The notes: a model not told the origin generated them from the letters alone. A stretch of DNA of 64,000 bases from Candidatus Thiodiazotropha sp. (ex Codakia rugifera) (GCA_025656675.1 JAHXHN010000004.1:1-64000); one strand, 5' to 3'. Shown: positions 28,908-40,272, counted from the first letter of the stretch. Numbers and translations are program-made.

Positions 28908-29222
28908 TTACTCCTGCTCAACCGGATCTATCCTAGGCCGTTTGTCTACCGTTCGGCATGATTGATCAATCATCCTGTTCTTATCCGTAGTACTCATCTT
29001 CTTGATTGCATATTCTCGACGAAGTGCATCACCGTGACATGCCATAGTTTCTGCAAAGACCAGTTTCACAGGGGTACGTCCACGTGTATATTTGGCGCCG
29101 GTTCCGTTATTGTGCTGAGCGATACGTCTGAACAGGTCTTTTGCAATACCGGTATAGAGGGTTTGATCAGCACAACGCAAAATATAAACGGTCCAGTTAT
29201 TTTTATTATTCATTCTCTCCAT
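28908..29222 (-). CDS. GIY-YIG family protein (YhbQ/UPF0213-like)
   Basis: 104 residues. The GIY-YIG module reads WTVYILRCADQTLYTGIAKD with the conserved Tyr pair, Arg in DLFRRIAQHN, and TRGRTPVKLVF with Glu in the following helix. Small stand-alone members bind or nick DNA, and the role is poorly defined. The start may be ATG 29222 or 29213; GGAGA lies just before the latter. It faces sprT tail-to-tail. Confidence 0.82.
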   Translation of the reverse strand: MERMNNKNNWTVYILRCADQTLYTGIAKDLFRRIAQHNNGTGAKYTRGRTPVKLVFAETMACHGDALRREYAIKKMSTTDKNRMIDQSCRTVDKRPRIDPVEQE

Positions 29223-29499
29223 TTAAAAAAACCAGTGTGTTGCTAGCGTTTATTCCTCATTAATCAAAGTTAAAGACTGCTTTCCATAGTTAATGGCAGG
29301 GTAAACCACTATCTTTTTCACCATTTTCTGGACTTTACACAGCTCATACCTAAGTATAACAATGCACTAAGCCAAAAAACGTCCTAAAGAGACACTGGCA
29401 TATTAAGCGACTTGTTGTAGATCACGATAACTAAACATCAGGTATTTTACCTGAATAACAACAGGTTAGAACCACATTAACCCCCATCTGGAGGACACG

Positions 29500-29871
29500 A
29501 TGATTGGTAATACCAAAAAGTGGATAGGAATGGCCGGCGCAATCAGCGTCTTAGCTGGCCAGTTTCTGGTCACCCCCGCAAGCTTCGCCGGCGGAGACAA
29601 AGCTATTGAAGAAGGGAAGAAAATTTCTTTTGATAGAAAAAAAGGGAATTGCCTCGCATGTCATAACATTATTGGAGCACCTTCACCGGGTAATATTGCA
29701 CCCGCTCTGGTAGCGATGAAATCCCGCTTTCCTAATAAGGAAGATCTACACAAGCAGATTTGGGATGCGACTGAGAAGAATCCTGAATCAGCTATGCCCC
29801 CATTTGGCAAGCACGGCATCCTCTCCGAAGCTGATTTCGAAAAAGTCGTTGAGTATATCTGGACACTCTGA
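29500..29871 (+). CDS. soxX: Sulfur-oxidation c-type cytochrome SoxX
   Basis: 123 residues with a signal peptide ending near PASFAGG. A single heme-binding CLACH lies at ~53-57, and an AMPPFGKHG segment supplies the likely axial Met. SoxX forms the SoxXA complex in the periplasm that attaches thiosulfate to the SoxYZ carrier. GGAGG precedes the ATG. It is the first gene of soxXAKL and ~275 bp of upstream DNA presumably holds the promoter. Confidence 0.93.
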   Translation: MIGNTKKWIGMAGAISVLAGQFLVTPASFAGGDKAIEEGKKISFDRKKGNCLACHNIIGAPSPGNIAPALVAMKSRFPNKEDLHKQIWDATEKNPESAMPPFGKHGILSEADFEKVVEYIWTL

Positions 29872-29925
29872 GCATTTCGGTGCCATTTTGCCCATGACAG
29901 TAACTCCTTTGAGGATTGAAAGAAC

Positions 29926-30765
29926 ATGAAACAACTATTTCGTCAAATGACCTTGATGGTTATTACCTGTGGATTCATTACCGCCGCACAGGCTACAACC
30001 CCGGAAGAAGACCTGGCAGCCTTCCAGAAATTCTATAAAAAACGTTTCCCAAATGTGGAAACATCCGATTTCGTTAACGGTGCCTACTCCATCGATCCTG
30101 TAGGGCGGGAAAACTGGGAAGCCATTGAAGAGTTTCCACCCTATGAACCATTCATCGATGAAGGCCAGGCCATGTGGGAAAAGCCTTTTGCAAACGGTAA
30201 AACCTATAAGGACTGCTTCCCTGACGGCCCGGCCATTGCCGGCAAATACCCCCAGTGGGACAAGGAAAAAGGTATGGTCATGACGCTCCCGCTGGCCCTC
30301 AACAACTGCCGTGAAGCGAATGGGGAGAAACCCATGAAGTATAAGAAAGGATCGATCAACAGCATCCTCTCTTATATCTCATTCGAATCCCGCGGTCAGA
30401 TCACGAATGTTGAGATTCCCAGTGATGATCCTGCTGCACTTCAAGCCTATGAAGATGGCAAGAAGTTCTACTATTCCCGGCGCGGTCAACTCAATTTCTC
30501 ATGTGCCCACTGCCACCTGCAGAATGCCGGTATGATTCTGCGCACCGAGACACTCGGTCCAGCACTTGGACATACTACCCACTTCCCTGTTTATCGATCC
30601 AAGTGGGGTACTGTCGGCACCCTGCATCGCCGTTTCACCGGATGTAACAAGCAGGTCCGTGCAAAGCCGTTTAAGGCTCAAGGTGAAGAGTACCGTAATC
30701 TTGAGTACTTCCTCACCTACATGAGTAATGGCCTGCCACTGAACGGCCCAGGCGCGAGAAAGTAA
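29926..30765 (+). CDS. soxA: Sulfur-oxidation cytochrome SoxA (single-heme form)
   Basis: 279 residues with a signal peptide (cleavage near AAQAT). Only one heme site is present (CAHCH, ~191-195). Where diheme SoxA proteins bind a first heme, this one has KDCFPDG and LNNC, two cysteines that probably form a disulfide, as in known monoheme SoxA. The catalytic Cys that takes the thiosulfate adduct is in RFTGCNKQVRA. It follows soxX by 54 nt with GAGGA upstream. SoxA and SoxX together form SoxYZ-S-thiosulfonate. Confidence 0.95.
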   Translation: MKQLFRQMTLMVITCGFITAAQATTPEEDLAAFQKFYKKRFPNVETSDFVNGAYSIDPVGRENWEAIEEFPPYEPFIDEGQAMWEKPFANGKTYKDCFPDGPAIAGKYPQWDKEKGMVMTLPLALNNCREANGEKPMKYKKGSINSILSYISFESRGQITNVEIPSDDPAALQAYEDGKKFYYSRRGQLNFSCAHCHLQNAGMILRTETLGPALGHTTHFPVYRSKWGTVGTLHRRFTGCNKQVRAKPFKAQGEEYRNLEYFLTYMSNGLPLNGPGARK

Positions 30766-30820
30766 TGGTTTCGGTCGGCCAAACCATTGAATTTAGACTT
30801 ATGCTATCGGAGTGAAAGCG

Positions 30821-31153
30821 ATGCAAAAAAAATTACTATTAATATTCAGCTTATTGATCGGGATTTTATGTTCCGGGATAGCAACCACATCCTTGGCTGA
30901 AGATACTTCTGCAGCCAAGGTACAAAAACTGATCGAAGCGGCCGATGCAGCCAGAAAACAGGCTGCCGGTGTTGGCGGTGAATGGCGTGATACCGGAAAG
31001 ATGATCAAGAAGGCTAAAACCCTGATGGAGAAAGGCGACTTAGTAAAGGCCGCCAAGCTTGCCAACAAGGCAGCCAAACAGGGACACTTGGGCTATGAGC
31101 AGGCAATGTCCCAGAAAACCCTTACAATGCCATCTTACCTACACTACGAATAA
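30821..31153 (+). CDS. soxK: SoxXA-binding protein SoxK
   Basis: 110 residues from ATG 30821 (an ATG at 30812 adds MKA). A signal peptide is followed by a Lys/Ala-rich helical protein (KAAKLANKAAKQGHLGYEQA), matching the SoxXA-binding protein family. It joins SoxXA as a third subunit and improves activity. Gene order soxX-soxA-soxK-soxL is that of Chromatiales. Confidence 0.9.
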   Translation: MQKKLLLIFSLLIGILCSGIATTSLAEDTSAAKVQKLIEAADAARKQAAGVGGEWRDTGKMIKKAKTLMEKGDLVKAAKLANKAAKQGHLGYEQAMSQKTLTMPSYLHYE

Positions 31154-31179
31154 CGGCTAACGCCCCGGAGGAAGACATA

Positions 31180-31851
31180 ATGAAGTTTGTCAAAGCACTC
31201 ATGCTTACCGCACTTGTCAGTGGCTTAGCACTCTCTAACCAACTGCTTGCAGCCGAAGGTAACCAGATCACCCCTGGATTGCAGTCTGTTGAAGTTATGC
31301 ATAGCGGTAAGAAGGTCATGATCACCCGTTCATCTGACAAAGATGCCAAGATCCCTGGTACCTTTGCTAAGGTTGCCCGTCACTGTCCTCCATTCTGCAT
31401 CCAGCCTGGCACTGCTGCGGCAGGTGTAGAGACCGTGGGTGAATTGGAGGTTCTCGGTTATCTGAAACGTGTTGGTGATGGTGATCGTAAAGTTCTGGTT
31501 ATCGATTCACGTACACCAGATTGGATCATCCGCGGTACCATTCCAGGTTCTATCAACATTCCTTGGAATAAGATCAATGTAGATCTACAGGGAACCTTCG
31601 AAGTTGCTGCAGAGGCTGACACCCTGCATGACATACTGGTCAACCAGCTTGGCGTACAGGAGATTGAAGGTAACCTTGATTTTCGTAATGCCAAGACATT
31701 GGTTATGTTCTGTAATGGAATCTGGTGCCCACAGTCGTCCACTAACATCAAGACCCTGATCAAGCTGGGATATCCATCCTATAAACTGAAATGGTATCGT
31801 GGCGGTATGCAGGACTGGGTCAGCCTCGGTCTTACCACAGTAAAGAACTGA
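31180..31851 (+). CDS. soxL: Periplasmic rhodanese-like protein SoxL
   Basis: 223 residues with a signal peptide (to about LLAAEG). A CPPFCIQPG segment is typical of this group, and the rhodanese domain includes VLVIDSRTPDWIIRGTIPG and the active-site Cys region MFCNGIWCPQSS. It is thought to carry sulfane sulfur and to help SoxYZ turnover. A strong terminator 24 nt downstream ends the soxXAKL unit. Confidence 0.9.
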   Translation: MKFVKALMLTALVSGLALSNQLLAAEGNQITPGLQSVEVMHSGKKVMITRSSDKDAKIPGTFAKVARHCPPFCIQPGTAAAGVETVGELEVLGYLKRVGDGDRKVLVIDSRTPDWIIRGTIPGSINIPWNKINVDLQGTFEVAAEADTLHDILVNQLGVQEIEGNLDFRNAKTLVMFCNGIWCPQSSTNIKTLIKLGYPSYKLKWYRGGMQDWVSLGLTTVKN

Positions 31852-31874
31852 TTGCTTTTAGCAAAAAGAAATAG

Positions 31875-31903
31875 AAGGGTTGCCAATGGCAACCCTTTTT
31901 TTT
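31875..31903 (+). terminator. Rho-independent terminator of soxXAKL
   Basis: AAGGGTTGCC pairs with GGCAACCCTT around AAT and is followed by a run of eight T residues on the plus strand. Confidence 0.92.
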
Positions 31904-31907
31904 GCGC

Positions 31908-31940
31908 ATAAAAAAAGGTTACCTGAGATGGGTAACCTTT
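31908..31940 (-). terminator. Rho-independent terminator of tRNA-Pro
   Basis: AAAGGTTACC (31914-31923) pairs with GGTAACCTTT (31931-31940) around 7 nt. The A-run at 31910-31916 gives a T-run on the minus strand. It lies 6 nt past the tRNA 3' end. Confidence 0.88.
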
Positions 31941-31946
31941 CATTTT

Positions 31947-32023
31947 TGGTCCGGGCGGGGTGATTCGAACACCCGACCCCTACAACCCCATTGTAGTGCG
32001 CTACCAGACTGCGCTACGCCCGG
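31947..32023 (-). tRNA. tRNA-Pro (anticodon GGG)
   Basis: 77 nt. The minus strand starts CCGGGCGTAGCGCAG, the acceptor stem CCGGGCG pairs with CGCCCGG, the anticodon loop ATGGGGT gives GGG, the T-loop is TGTTCGAATCA, and CCA is encoded. It reads CCC and CCU codons. It sits at the end of the ihfA-merR unit, the usual position in gammaproteobacteria. Confidence 0.96.
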
Positions 32024-32319
32024 AAAGAGCGGCAATACTAGGCAGTAAATGGGCCTATGTCAATGTGAGGAAGGCTTTAACCGAGATTCCGTAGTTAACA
32101 GCCAATATTTGATGCAAGGTAATGATATGCCGAATCCAATAACGCGCTTTTTCCTCACCCACTGGCGAGTTGTGGAGCACGACAAACTTTTGTGAATAAT
32201 CACGACGCACCCAGCTGTATCGTCGTTCTTGTTGAGGGAATAGCCATGTACGGCGAATGACGCCTTGCTGGGCACATTGTGATAATCCGCAAATCCACGT
32301 TCAACTGTGGATTCTAGGT

Positions 32320-32679
32320 TTATCTTTTGAGGATTTGTAGAACTTCTTCGAGTTCGCTGCGAAGCTGCTTTACGATCTGCTGACTCTGCTGCAGATCTTC
32401 CTTGGCAGTATCTCCAGAAAGCTGTTGACGAGCGCCGCCAATGGTAAACCCCTGCTCGTAGAGGAGACTTCGGATTTGCCTGATCATGAGTACGTCGTGT
32501 CGTTGGTAGTAACGTCTGTTACCGCGTCGCTTGACCGGTTTCAGCTGTGGGAATTCCTGCTCCCAATAACGCAACACATGCGGCTTGACCTGACAAAGAT
32601 CGCTGACTTCGCCAATCGTAAAATACCTTTTACCCGGTATTGCGGGCAGATCTAGATTACTGCTGCTCGGATCCAGCAT
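32320..32679 (-). CDS. MerR-family regulator next to ihfA
   Basis: 119 residues. The N-terminal MerR DNA-binding region reads [20 protein letters not shown], followed by a [13 protein letters not shown] wing and a C-terminal helix for dimerisation. No metal or effector domain is present. The gene overlaps the ihfA end by 23 nt, a conserved arrangement in this order. The regulated genes are unknown. Confidence 0.9.
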   Translation of the reverse strand: MLDPSSSNLDLPAIPGKRYFTIGEVSDLCQVKPHVLRYWEQEFPQLKPVKRRGNRRYYQRHDVLMIRQIRSLLYEQGFTIGGARQQLSGDTAKEDLQQSQQIVKQLRSELEEVLQILKR

Positions 32680-32959
32680 AGGCTTCCACTCGTGCCTTTA
32701 ATTTTTGGCCTGGTCTGAATGTAACGACGCGGCGTGCGGAAATGGGTATTTCCTTGCCGGTCTTGGGGTTACGCCCAGGCCGTTGTTTCTTCTCGCGCAG
32801 ATCAAAATTTCCAAAACCGGAAAGTTTCACCTGTCCGCCCCGTTCCAGGGATTGGCGGATCTCTTCGAAGAACATCTCCACCATCTCTTTGGCCTCGCGT
32901 TTGTTCAGACCAAGCTCATCAAAAAGCCTGGCGGCCATATCTGCTTTCGTCAGTGCCAT
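32657..32959 (-). CDS. ihfA: Integration host factor alpha subunit
   Basis: 100 residues. The conserved beta-arm is seen in [20 protein letters not shown] and the following [13 protein letters not shown] is a heterodimer with IhfB that bends DNA at specific sites for replication, recombination and transcription. Located 13 nt after pheT, as in E. coli. Confidence 0.96.
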   Translation of the reverse strand: MALTKADMAARLFDELGLNKREAKEMVEMFFEEIRQSLERGGQVKLSGFGNFDLREKKQRPGRNPKTGKEIPISARRVVTFRPGQKLKARVEAYAGSEQQ

Positions 32960-32972
32960 CTCCTGTCCTATC

Positions 32973-35351
32973 CTACTCTCTCAGTTTTGCATCAAATTCT
33001 TCAGCCAAACGGTGTAACACCGTAGCGACCACTTCTTCGACTTCTTTATCGGTAAGGGTGTGTGATTTTTCCTGTAAAATCAATCCCAATGCGAGACTTT
33101 TTCGTCCCGAATCTATGTTTTCCCCAGTATAGACATCAAATAGCAGGATGTCTGTAATAATTTTGCCGGATACATCACGAATAAGATTCCTAATTGACTC
33201 AAAAGTAACAGATTCGTCGACAACAATGGCAATATCTCGACGGATAGAGGGAAATTTTGAGAGACTCTCGAATGCTGGCAATCTCCCCTGACTGACTTCC
33301 GCCAGTTCGATCTCAAATAGAAACGTCGTGCCATTAAGGTCAAGTTGTTTCTCAAGTTCAGGGTGTAACATACCGATAATACCGGATTTTTTTCCATTTA
33401 TTACTATAGCTGCTGCCTGACCTGGATGTAGTGCTGTATGTTGAGTGGGTACAAAACTGACACCCTCTTGAATACCAGTTAAAGTGAGCAGCGCCTCCAC
33501 ATCAGCCTTGATGTCATAAAAATCGGCCCGCAGGCTACTACTGCCCCACTGTTCCGACAGACGTTCACCTGATACCAATCCAGCCAGTATGCCTTCCTGG
33601 TTGATCTCATCACCCTGCTTTGAGAAACAGAGACCCGATTCAAAAATGCGTACCCTGGGCTGTTGTCTTGACTGGTTATAGCGTGCTGTCTGTAACAGTC
33701 CAGGCCAGATGGAGGTGCGCATGACTGACATATCTGCCGAAATTGGATTAGCCAGACGGATTCCGGTTTTGTCCGGATCAATCATGGCTTCGATCTCCGG
33801 ACTCACGAAGCTATAGGTAATCACCTCTTGATAATCGCGCCCAACCAATAGCAGTTTTGCCCGATTTAAATCGAAATCGACTTCGTGCCGATCCCGCATC
33901 ACCATCGCAGAGTGTCCACGATGAGTAGGAATCTTCGAATAGCCATAGATACGACCAATCTCTTCGATCAGATCTTCCTCGATGGATATGTCGAAACGAC
34001 AGCTAGGCGCCCTGACCTGCCAGCCCTCTTCACGCGCGCTTGTTTCCATCTCCAGGCGGGTAAGGATATCGCTGACATCAGCTGGCTCGATCTCAACGCC
34101 CAATACTTTATTGACCCGTTCACTCCGCAGTGTGATAAGTGGACGCTGCTCGATCCTCTCTTCATTGCAGACCTCAACCACCGGACCAGGCTCGCCCCCG
34201 GCGATCTCCAGCAAAAGCGCTGTAGCCCGTTCGATCGCTTTTGCCTGAAGCTGAGGATCGACACCACGTTCAAAACGGTGGGAAGAGTCTGTGTGAAGAC
34301 CATAGCCTCGCGCCTTACCACTGATCACTGTAGGTGTGAAAAAGGCACTTTCCAGAAGGATATCCCGGGTCGTTTCACTAACCGCAGATGCCTCTCCACC
34401 CATAATGCCCGCCAGCGCAAGGGGGGACTTTGCATCGGCGATAACCAGGGTCTCCTGATCCAGTTCGATCTCCTGACCACCGATCAGAACCAGCTTTTCG
34501 TCAGCTTTTGCCAACCGCACATGAATCCGCTCAGCAACCTTATCCAGGTCGAATCCATGCAGTGGCTGACCGAGTTCCAATAATACGTAGTTAGTGACAT
34601 CCACCACCGGTCCCAAGCTACGGATATCACTGCGACGCAGACGCTCCTGCATCCACAGCGGTGTCTGGGCATTGACATCCACACCCTTCAGCACACGACA
34701 GAGATAGCGTGGACAGGCTTCATCAGCCTCTAGACTGACTTCAACTCGATCATCAATAACTGCAGTCACTGCTTGAATCGATGGTGGAGTAACCGGACAG
34801 CGATTGATGACACCCACTTCTCTGGCAATACCCGCCAGCCCAAGACAGTCACCACGATCCGGCGTCAGATCGACATCGATGGCCTGATCCTCTAGTCCGA
34901 GATATTCGCGGATATCATGTCCTAACGGTGCATCTATCGGTAGGGGCATGATGCCCTCTGAGCTCTCAGCCAAACCCAATTCGCTGGCTGAACAGATCAT
35001 GCCTAAAGATTGCACACCACGCAGCTTCGCTTTCTTGATCTTGAAATTACCGGGTAGAACAGCGCCAACCCTGGCCACGGGAACACGCATTCCCTGAGCA
35101 ACATTAGATGCCCCACAGACAATCTGCAAAGGCTCACTTTCACCCACAGAGACACTGCAGACACTAAGCTTATCCGCGTCCGGATGCTGTTCCCGGGCAA
35201 GTACCTCACCGACAACTACGCCACTGAAAGAGGCGGCCACCGATTCCACCGAATCGACCTCAAGACCTGCCATACTCAACTGATCGGCTAATGCCAAAGT
35301 GGTCACCGAAGGATCGACCCATTCGCGCAACCAGGCTTCACTGAATTTCAT
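32973..35351 (-). CDS. pheT: Phenylalanyl-tRNA synthetase beta subunit
   Basis: 792 residues, full length. In order: a tRNA-binding OB domain (~40-150), B3/B4 editing domain, B5 domain, catalytic-like core and C-terminal anticodon-recognition (FDX-ACB) domain ending near [20 protein letters not shown]. It forms a heterotetramer with PheS. Gene order pheS-pheT-ihfA is preserved, with 15 nt between pheS and pheT. Confidence 0.97.
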   Translation of the reverse strand: MKFSEAWLREWVDPSVTTLALADQLSMAGLEVDSVESVAASFSGVVVGEVLAREQHPDADKLSVCSVSVGESEPLQIVCGASNVAQGMRVPVARVGAVLPGNFKIKKAKLRGVQSLGMICSASELGLAESSEGIMPLPIDAPLGHDIREYLGLEDQAIDVDLTPDRGDCLGLAGIAREVGVINRCPVTPPSIQAVTAVIDDRVEVSLEADEACPRYLCRVLKGVDVNAQTPLWMQERLRRSDIRSLGPVVDVTNYVLLELGQPLHGFDLDKVAERIHVRLAKADEKLVLIGGQEIELDQETLVIADAKSPLALAGIMGGEASAVSETTRDILLESAFFTPTVISGKARGYGLHTDSSHRFERGVDPQLQAKAIERATALLLEIAGGEPGPVVEVCNEERIEQRPLITLRSERVNKVLGVEIEPADVSDILTRLEMETSAREEGWQVRAPSCRFDISIEEDLIEEIGRIYGYSKIPTHRGHSAMVMRDRHEVDFDLNRAKLLLVGRDYQEVITYSFVSPEIEAMIDPDKTGIRLANPISADMSVMRTSIWPGLLQTARYNQSRQQPRVRIFESGLCFSKQGDEINQEGILAGLVSGERLSEQWGSSSLRADFYDIKADVEALLTLTGIQEGVSFVPTQHTALHPGQAAAIVINGKKSGIIGMLHPELEKQLDLNGTTFLFEIELAEVSQGRLPAFESLSKFPSIRRDIAIVVDESVTFESIRNLIRDVSGKIITDILLFDVYTGENIDSGRKSLALGLILQEKSHTLTDKEVEEVVATVLHRLAEEFDAKLRE

Positions 35352-35366
35352 TATTCTCTACTCGTC

Positions 35367-36455
<1,089 letters not shown>

Positions 36456-36560
36456 CTATTTTGTTAAACAATAAACACGCGAAGCGCACAAATAACTCAA
36501 AACCTAAAACTCATAACGACTAACACCCATGTGTTAAATGGTCACACTTTCAGGCTGACG

Positions 36561-36598
36561 ATAAAAAAAGGGGAAAGCCCCAAGGCCTTTCCCCTTTT
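36561..36598 (-). terminator. Rho-independent terminator between rplT and pheS
   Basis: AAAAGGGGAAAG (36566-36577) pairs with CTTTCCCCTTTT (36587-36598); on the minus strand the stem is followed by a T7 run and lies ~45 nt past the rplT stop. In E. coli this gap holds the pheST attenuator; here no Phe-rich leader peptide is visible ahead of the hairpin, so it may simply end the infC-rpmI-rplT message. Confidence 0.88.
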
Positions 36599-36643
36599 GC
36601 GGTCACTGTGCAGCCGGTATCAACCGGCCGTCACAACAGGCAC

Positions 36644-37003
36644 TTAGCTGGAAAGAGCGGCCTTGGCCTGTTCCGCCAGCACAGTAAATGCCGCTTTATC
36701 ATGAATGGCCAGATCGGCCAGCATCTTTCGATCGACCTCGATGTTGGCAAGGTGCAGACCGTTGATCATACGGCTGTATGAGAGACCGTTTTCCCGCGCA
36801 CCGGCGTTGATTCGGGCAATCCACAGAGCACGAAACATGCGCTTTTTCTGGCGGCGGTCGCGATAGGCATATTGCCCCGCCTTGATGACGGCCTGCTTGG
36901 CAACTCGATAGACTTTGCTGCGGGCACCGTAATAACCCTTAGCCTCATCAAGCACCTTTTTATGGCGGGCGTGTGCTTGTACACCACGTTTTACTCTAGA
37001 CAT
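36644..37003 (-). CDS. rplT: 50S ribosomal protein L20
   Basis: 119 residues with the basic N-terminal extension and conserved core ([35 protein letters not shown]). It is a 23S rRNA-binding assembly protein and in some bacteria represses its own operon. Gene follows rpmI by 23 nt. Confidence 0.97.
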   Translation of the reverse strand: MSRVKRGVQAHARHKKVLDEAKGYYGARSKVYRVAKQAVIKAGQYAYRDRRQKKRMFRALWIARINAGARENGLSYSRMINGLHLANIEVDRKMLADLAIHDKAAFTVLAEQAKAALSS

Positions 37004-37026
37004 TGTTCAAATCCGATTTCGTTGGG

Positions 37027-37224
37027 TTAAGCATAAGGCATCATACGACGGGCGACAGCCACATCGGACTTAGCAATGGAATTGGGACTACGCAACTGGC
37101 GTTTCCGCTTGGTGCTCTTTTTCGTCAGTATATGGCGACGATGAGAGCAATTACGCTTGAACGATCCGGATGAGGTGCGCTTGAACCGTTTGGCCGCACC
37201 TCGATTGGTTTTAATCTTAGGCAT
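37027..37224 (-). CDS. rpmI: 50S ribosomal protein L35
   Basis: 65 residues, basic ([17 protein letters not shown]). A small large-subunit protein between infC and rplT in the standard order. Confidence 0.97.
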   Translation of the reverse strand: MPKIKTNRGAAKRFKRTSSGSFKRNCSHRRHILTKKSTKRKRQLRSPNSIAKSDVAVARRMMPYA

Positions 37225-37271
37225 TGTATCTAAACTCCGCTATTTGTGACGCCTTCAGGCGTTATAAATAA

Positions 37272-37790
37272 TTACTTTTTCTTAGGACCCAGCACCATCA
37301 CCATCTGGCGGCCTTCCATCATGGGTTTCTGTTCCATCTGACCGTAATCAGCCAGATCTCTTTCCACCCGCTCCAGAAGTTCCAAACCCAATTCACGGTG
37401 AGCATGCTCACGACCACGGAACCGCATGGTTACCTTGGTCTTGTCCCCGTCTTCCAGGAAACGTATCAGGTTGCGCAGTTTTACCTGATAATCCCCTTCG
37501 CCAGTCCCTGGCCTGAATTTAATCTCTTTGATATGAACCTGCTTCTGCTTCTTTTTGGCGGCCTGCTTCTGTTTCTTCAATTCGAAAAGAAACTTGCCGT
37601 AATCCATGACGCGACAAACAGGAGGTTCCCCGTTCGGCACAATCTCAACCAAATCCAATGCTGCTTCTCGAGCGGCCTGTCGGGCCTCGTCGATCGAAAC
37701 AACACCTACTTGTTCACCATCAGCCCCAATGAGTCTTACCTCAATGGCTGTAATGTCATCATTCAGACGGTGCTTTTTAACAGCAGCGAT
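37272..37790 (-). CDS. infC: Translation initiation factor IF-3 (probable ATC start)
   Basis: 172 residues. The N-terminal domain reads [20 protein letters not shown], and after the basic linker the C-terminal domain has [16 protein letters not shown] and ends [11 protein letters not shown]-3 checks start codons on the 30S subunit. No ATG or GTG sits at the expected N-terminus. An ATC at 37790-37788 is preceded 7 nt upstream by a strong GGAGGA (37803-37798). An in-frame ATG at 37835 lies inside a hairpin and would add 15 odd residues. E. coli infC uses AUU, so a rare start codon here matches self-regulation by IF-3. Confidence 0.93.
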   Translation of the reverse strand: MAAVKKHRLNDDITAIEVRLIGADGEQVGVVSIDEARQAAREAALDLVEIVPNGEPPVCRVMDYGKFLFELKKQKQAAKKKQKQVHIKEIKFRPGTGEGDYQVKLRNLIRFLEDGDKTKVTMRFRGREHAHRELGLELLERVERDLADYGQMEQKPMMEGRQMVMVLGPKKK

Positions 37791-37830
37791 AGTCGGTTCC
37801 TCCAAAAAGTCCAAACCCGAAAAGTAGAAA

Positions 37831-37851
37831 AGCACCGGAACGACCGGTGCT
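37831..37851 (-). promoter_or_regulatory. Hairpin between thrS and infC
   Basis: AGCACCGG (37831-37838) pairs perfectly with CCGGTGCT (37844-37851) around 5 nt; the minus strand continues TTTTCTACTTTTC. It sits 7 nt after the thrS stop and 28 nt before the infC Shine-Dalgarno, so it may trim thrS read-through or act as an RNA-stability element. Confidence 0.6.
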
Positions 37852-37857
37852 TTACAC

Positions 37858-39774
37858 TCAGTTCACACGTTGTGTAACTTCAGATTGCATACGCTCGATG
37901 AAGACATTGACCGGCATAGCGCCGAGATCCTCACCCGTTCGAGTACGCACAGCTACCGTACCCTCTTCCATCTCCCGATCACCAATAACCAGCAGATAAG
38001 GCACGCGCATTAACGTGTGCTCGCGGATTTTAAAGCCAATCTTCTCATTTCTCAAGTCCGATTCGACTCGAAAACCGTTATTCCGCAATGATTTGAGGCA
38101 TTTCTGCAGATATTCACCCTGACGATCGGTGATATTGAGCAAAACTGCCTGTACCGGTGCGAGCCAAAGTGGCAAGGCACCGGCATAGTGCTCAATCAAT
38201 ATGCCGATGAATCGTTCCAATGATCCGAGGATCGCCCGATGCAGCATGACAGGCACTTGTTTGCTGTTGTCCTCAGCAATGTAACTGGCACCCAGTCGTT
38301 CAGGCATGGAGAAATCGAGCTGTATAGTACCCAGCTGCCAGACCCTGCTGAGACAGTCAAGCAAGGAGAACTCTATTTTCGGCCCATAGAAGGCACCCTC
38401 TCCCGGTTGCAGCTCCCAATCCAATCCCTGCTGGTTCAGCGCCTCTTCAAGTGCTTTCTCAGATTTATCCCATACCTCATCTGATCCCACTCGCTTTTCT
38501 GGTCGAGTTGATAGTTTAACCAGCACCTCATCAAAGCCAAAATCCCGATACACTTCCAACAATAGCGTATTAAAGGCCTGCACCTCAGAGAGAATCTGAT
38601 CTTCACTGCAGAAGATATGGGCATCATCCTGGACGAAGTTACGAACCCGCATCAAACCATGCAGGGTACCGGAGGGCTCATTACGGTGACAGGAGCCAAA
38701 CTCCGCCAGGCGCAATGGGAGGTCTCGGTAGCTCTTAAGGCCATGGTTGTAGATCTGAATATGAGCCGGGCAGTTCATCGGTTTGATCGCGTAGACCCGG
38801 TCATCCGTCTCAGTGGTGAAGATATCATCACGAAATTTGTCCCAGTGGCCCGACTTTTCCCACAGACTACGGTCGATCACCTGGGGGGTATGCACCTCCT
38901 GATAACCGTGATCGTTCAGTTTGTCGCGAATATATTGTTGGATGGTCAGATAGATCTGCCAACCTTTGTCGTGCCAGAAAGGCATCCCGGGCGCCTCTTC
39001 CTGGGTGTGAAACAGATCCTGAGCCTTGCCGATTTTGCGATGATCGCGTTTCTCAGCCTCTTCCAGACGGTGCAGGTACTCCTTCAACTCTTTTTTGTCG
39101 CGCCACGCCGTACCGTAAATACGTTGCAACATCTCGTTATTGGAGTCTCCCCGCCAATAAGCCCCCGCCACCTTCATCAGTTTAAAGCCCTTGCCCAGCT
39201 TACCGGTACTCGGCAGATGAGGACCCCGGCAAACGTCAAACCAGTCACCTTGACGATAGACAGAGACCTCCTCCCCTTCGGGTATGAACTCCCGGATAAT
39301 CTCGACCTTGTAGTGCTCGCCGATCGACTCGAAGACCTTCATCGCCTCATCCCTGTCCCAGACCTCCCGTTGCAGTGGCAGGTTGCGCTTGACGATCTCA
39401 TGCATACGCTGTTCGATCTTTTTAAGATCATCCGGGGTAAATGCTTCATCTCGGGCAAAGTCATAATAGAAACCATCTGCGATGGCAGGCCCAATGGTCA
39501 CCTGGGTGCCTGGATAGAGCTCCTGCACCGCTTGTGCCATCACATGGGCGGCATCGTGGCGCAACAGCTCCAAGGCCTCTTCATCACGACTGGTGACAAT
39601 GGCGACTTCACAATCCTCTTGAATTAGATAAGAGGTATCCACCAAACGACCGTTCACTCGGCCGGCCAAAGCGGCCTTGGCGAGTCCAGGGCCGATATCG
39701 GCGGCGATATCATAGACGGATACCGGCTTATCGAATTCACGTTGAGAACCATCGGGGAGAGAGATGACGGGCAT
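37858..39774 (-). CDS. thrS: Threonyl-tRNA synthetase
   Basis: 638 residues, full length: TGS domain (1-~62), editing domain (~65-225) with the [11 protein letters not shown] zinc-like motif, class II catalytic core with [16 protein letters not shown] and [16 protein letters not shown], and a C-terminal anticodon-binding domain. GAGGAA is placed ahead of the ATG. In E. coli ThrRS represses its own mRNA; here a terminator-like hairpin and a second GTGGCC/GGCCAC hairpin precede the gene. Confidence 0.97.
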   Translation of the reverse strand: MPVISLPDGSQREFDKPVSVYDIAADIGPGLAKAALAGRVNGRLVDTSYLIQEDCEVAIVTSRDEEALELLRHDAAHVMAQAVQELYPGTQVTIGPAIADGFYYDFARDEAFTPDDLKKIEQRMHEIVKRNLPLQREVWDRDEAMKVFESIGEHYKVEIIREFIPEGEEVSVYRQGDWFDVCRGPHLPSTGKLGKGFKLMKVAGAYWRGDSNNEMLQRIYGTAWRDKKELKEYLHRLEEAEKRDHRKIGKAQDLFHTQEEAPGMPFWHDKGWQIYLTIQQYIRDKLNDHGYQEVHTPQVIDRSLWEKSGHWDKFRDDIFTTETDDRVYAIKPMNCPAHIQIYNHGLKSYRDLPLRLAEFGSCHRNEPSGTLHGLMRVRNFVQDDAHIFCSEDQILSEVQAFNTLLLEVYRDFGFDEVLVKLSTRPEKRVGSDEVWDKSEKALEEALNQQGLDWELQPGEGAFYGPKIEFSLLDCLSRVWQLGTIQLDFSMPERLGASYIAEDNSKQVPVMLHRAILGSLERFIGILIEHYAGALPLWLAPVQAVLLNITDRQGEYLQKCLKSLRNNGFRVESDLRNEKIGFKIREHTLMRVPYLLVIGDREMEEGTVAVRTRTGEDLGAMPVNVFIERMQSEVTQRVN

Positions 39775-39823
39775 ATTTACTTCCTCATCAGTGGTGGCCC
39801 ATACGAGAGGCCACTTGAAAATT

Positions 39824-39850
39824 AAAAAGGCCGGCGCCTTGGGGCCGGCC
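39824..39850 (-). terminator. Terminator-like hairpin in the thrS leader
   Basis: GGCCGGC (39829-39835) pairs with GCCGGCC (39844-39850) and, on the minus strand, the hairpin is followed by TTTTT. It lies ~50 bp upstream of the thrS start on the thrS strand. A six-codon frame (MERQTS) ends exactly at its upstream edge (39851). It either ends an upstream transcript or works as an attenuator. Confidence 0.7.
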
Positions 39851-40272
39851 CTATGATGTCTGACGTTCCATACGAACAGACTGTTTAATTCGGCACTGCC
39901 CTACTCTAAGCCATTCGATATCATGTCTAGGTTAGTTATCATGAAATCAATGGGTTATCGAGCAATGTCAATCGAAAGCGAAGTCTAATACAGTCCCGCG
40001 TGACAAGTCAAAGCCATCCTTCAAACAGAGTGAACCCCCACATATTGGGTTTATTTGCGAATATCGACTGCCCAGCCTTCCAGCACAAGCACCATTCCAC
40101 CCCTATGGCACCTTTCGCTATTTAACGGTTCCGACTGAATGCAGAAACCGATTAACTGGCAACCAAAACATATGATAAAACCAGAGATATCAGGCAAGTT
40201 GTCTGTTGAATCCAGAAATAGGTGGGATAGGAGGCAAGTTACCTTCTGCTTAATTTGTAAGAGTGAAAAGGC
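39851..40272. other. Intergenic region between thrS leader and cassette region
   Basis: No gene recognised. The left part should contain the thrS promoter; the right part, before 40273, has no clear attC or attI core (no GTTRRRY-type site in the right place). This is the boundary between the conserved translation block and the accessory region. Confidence 0.45.

Noticed and set aside
32060..32275. 71-codon minus frame beside tRNA-Pro
   Set aside because: No RBS or recognised family; not supported as coding.
38617..39627. 336-codon plus frame opposite thrS
   Set aside because: thrS is full length with all motifs on the other strand; the long antisense frame reflects codon bias.
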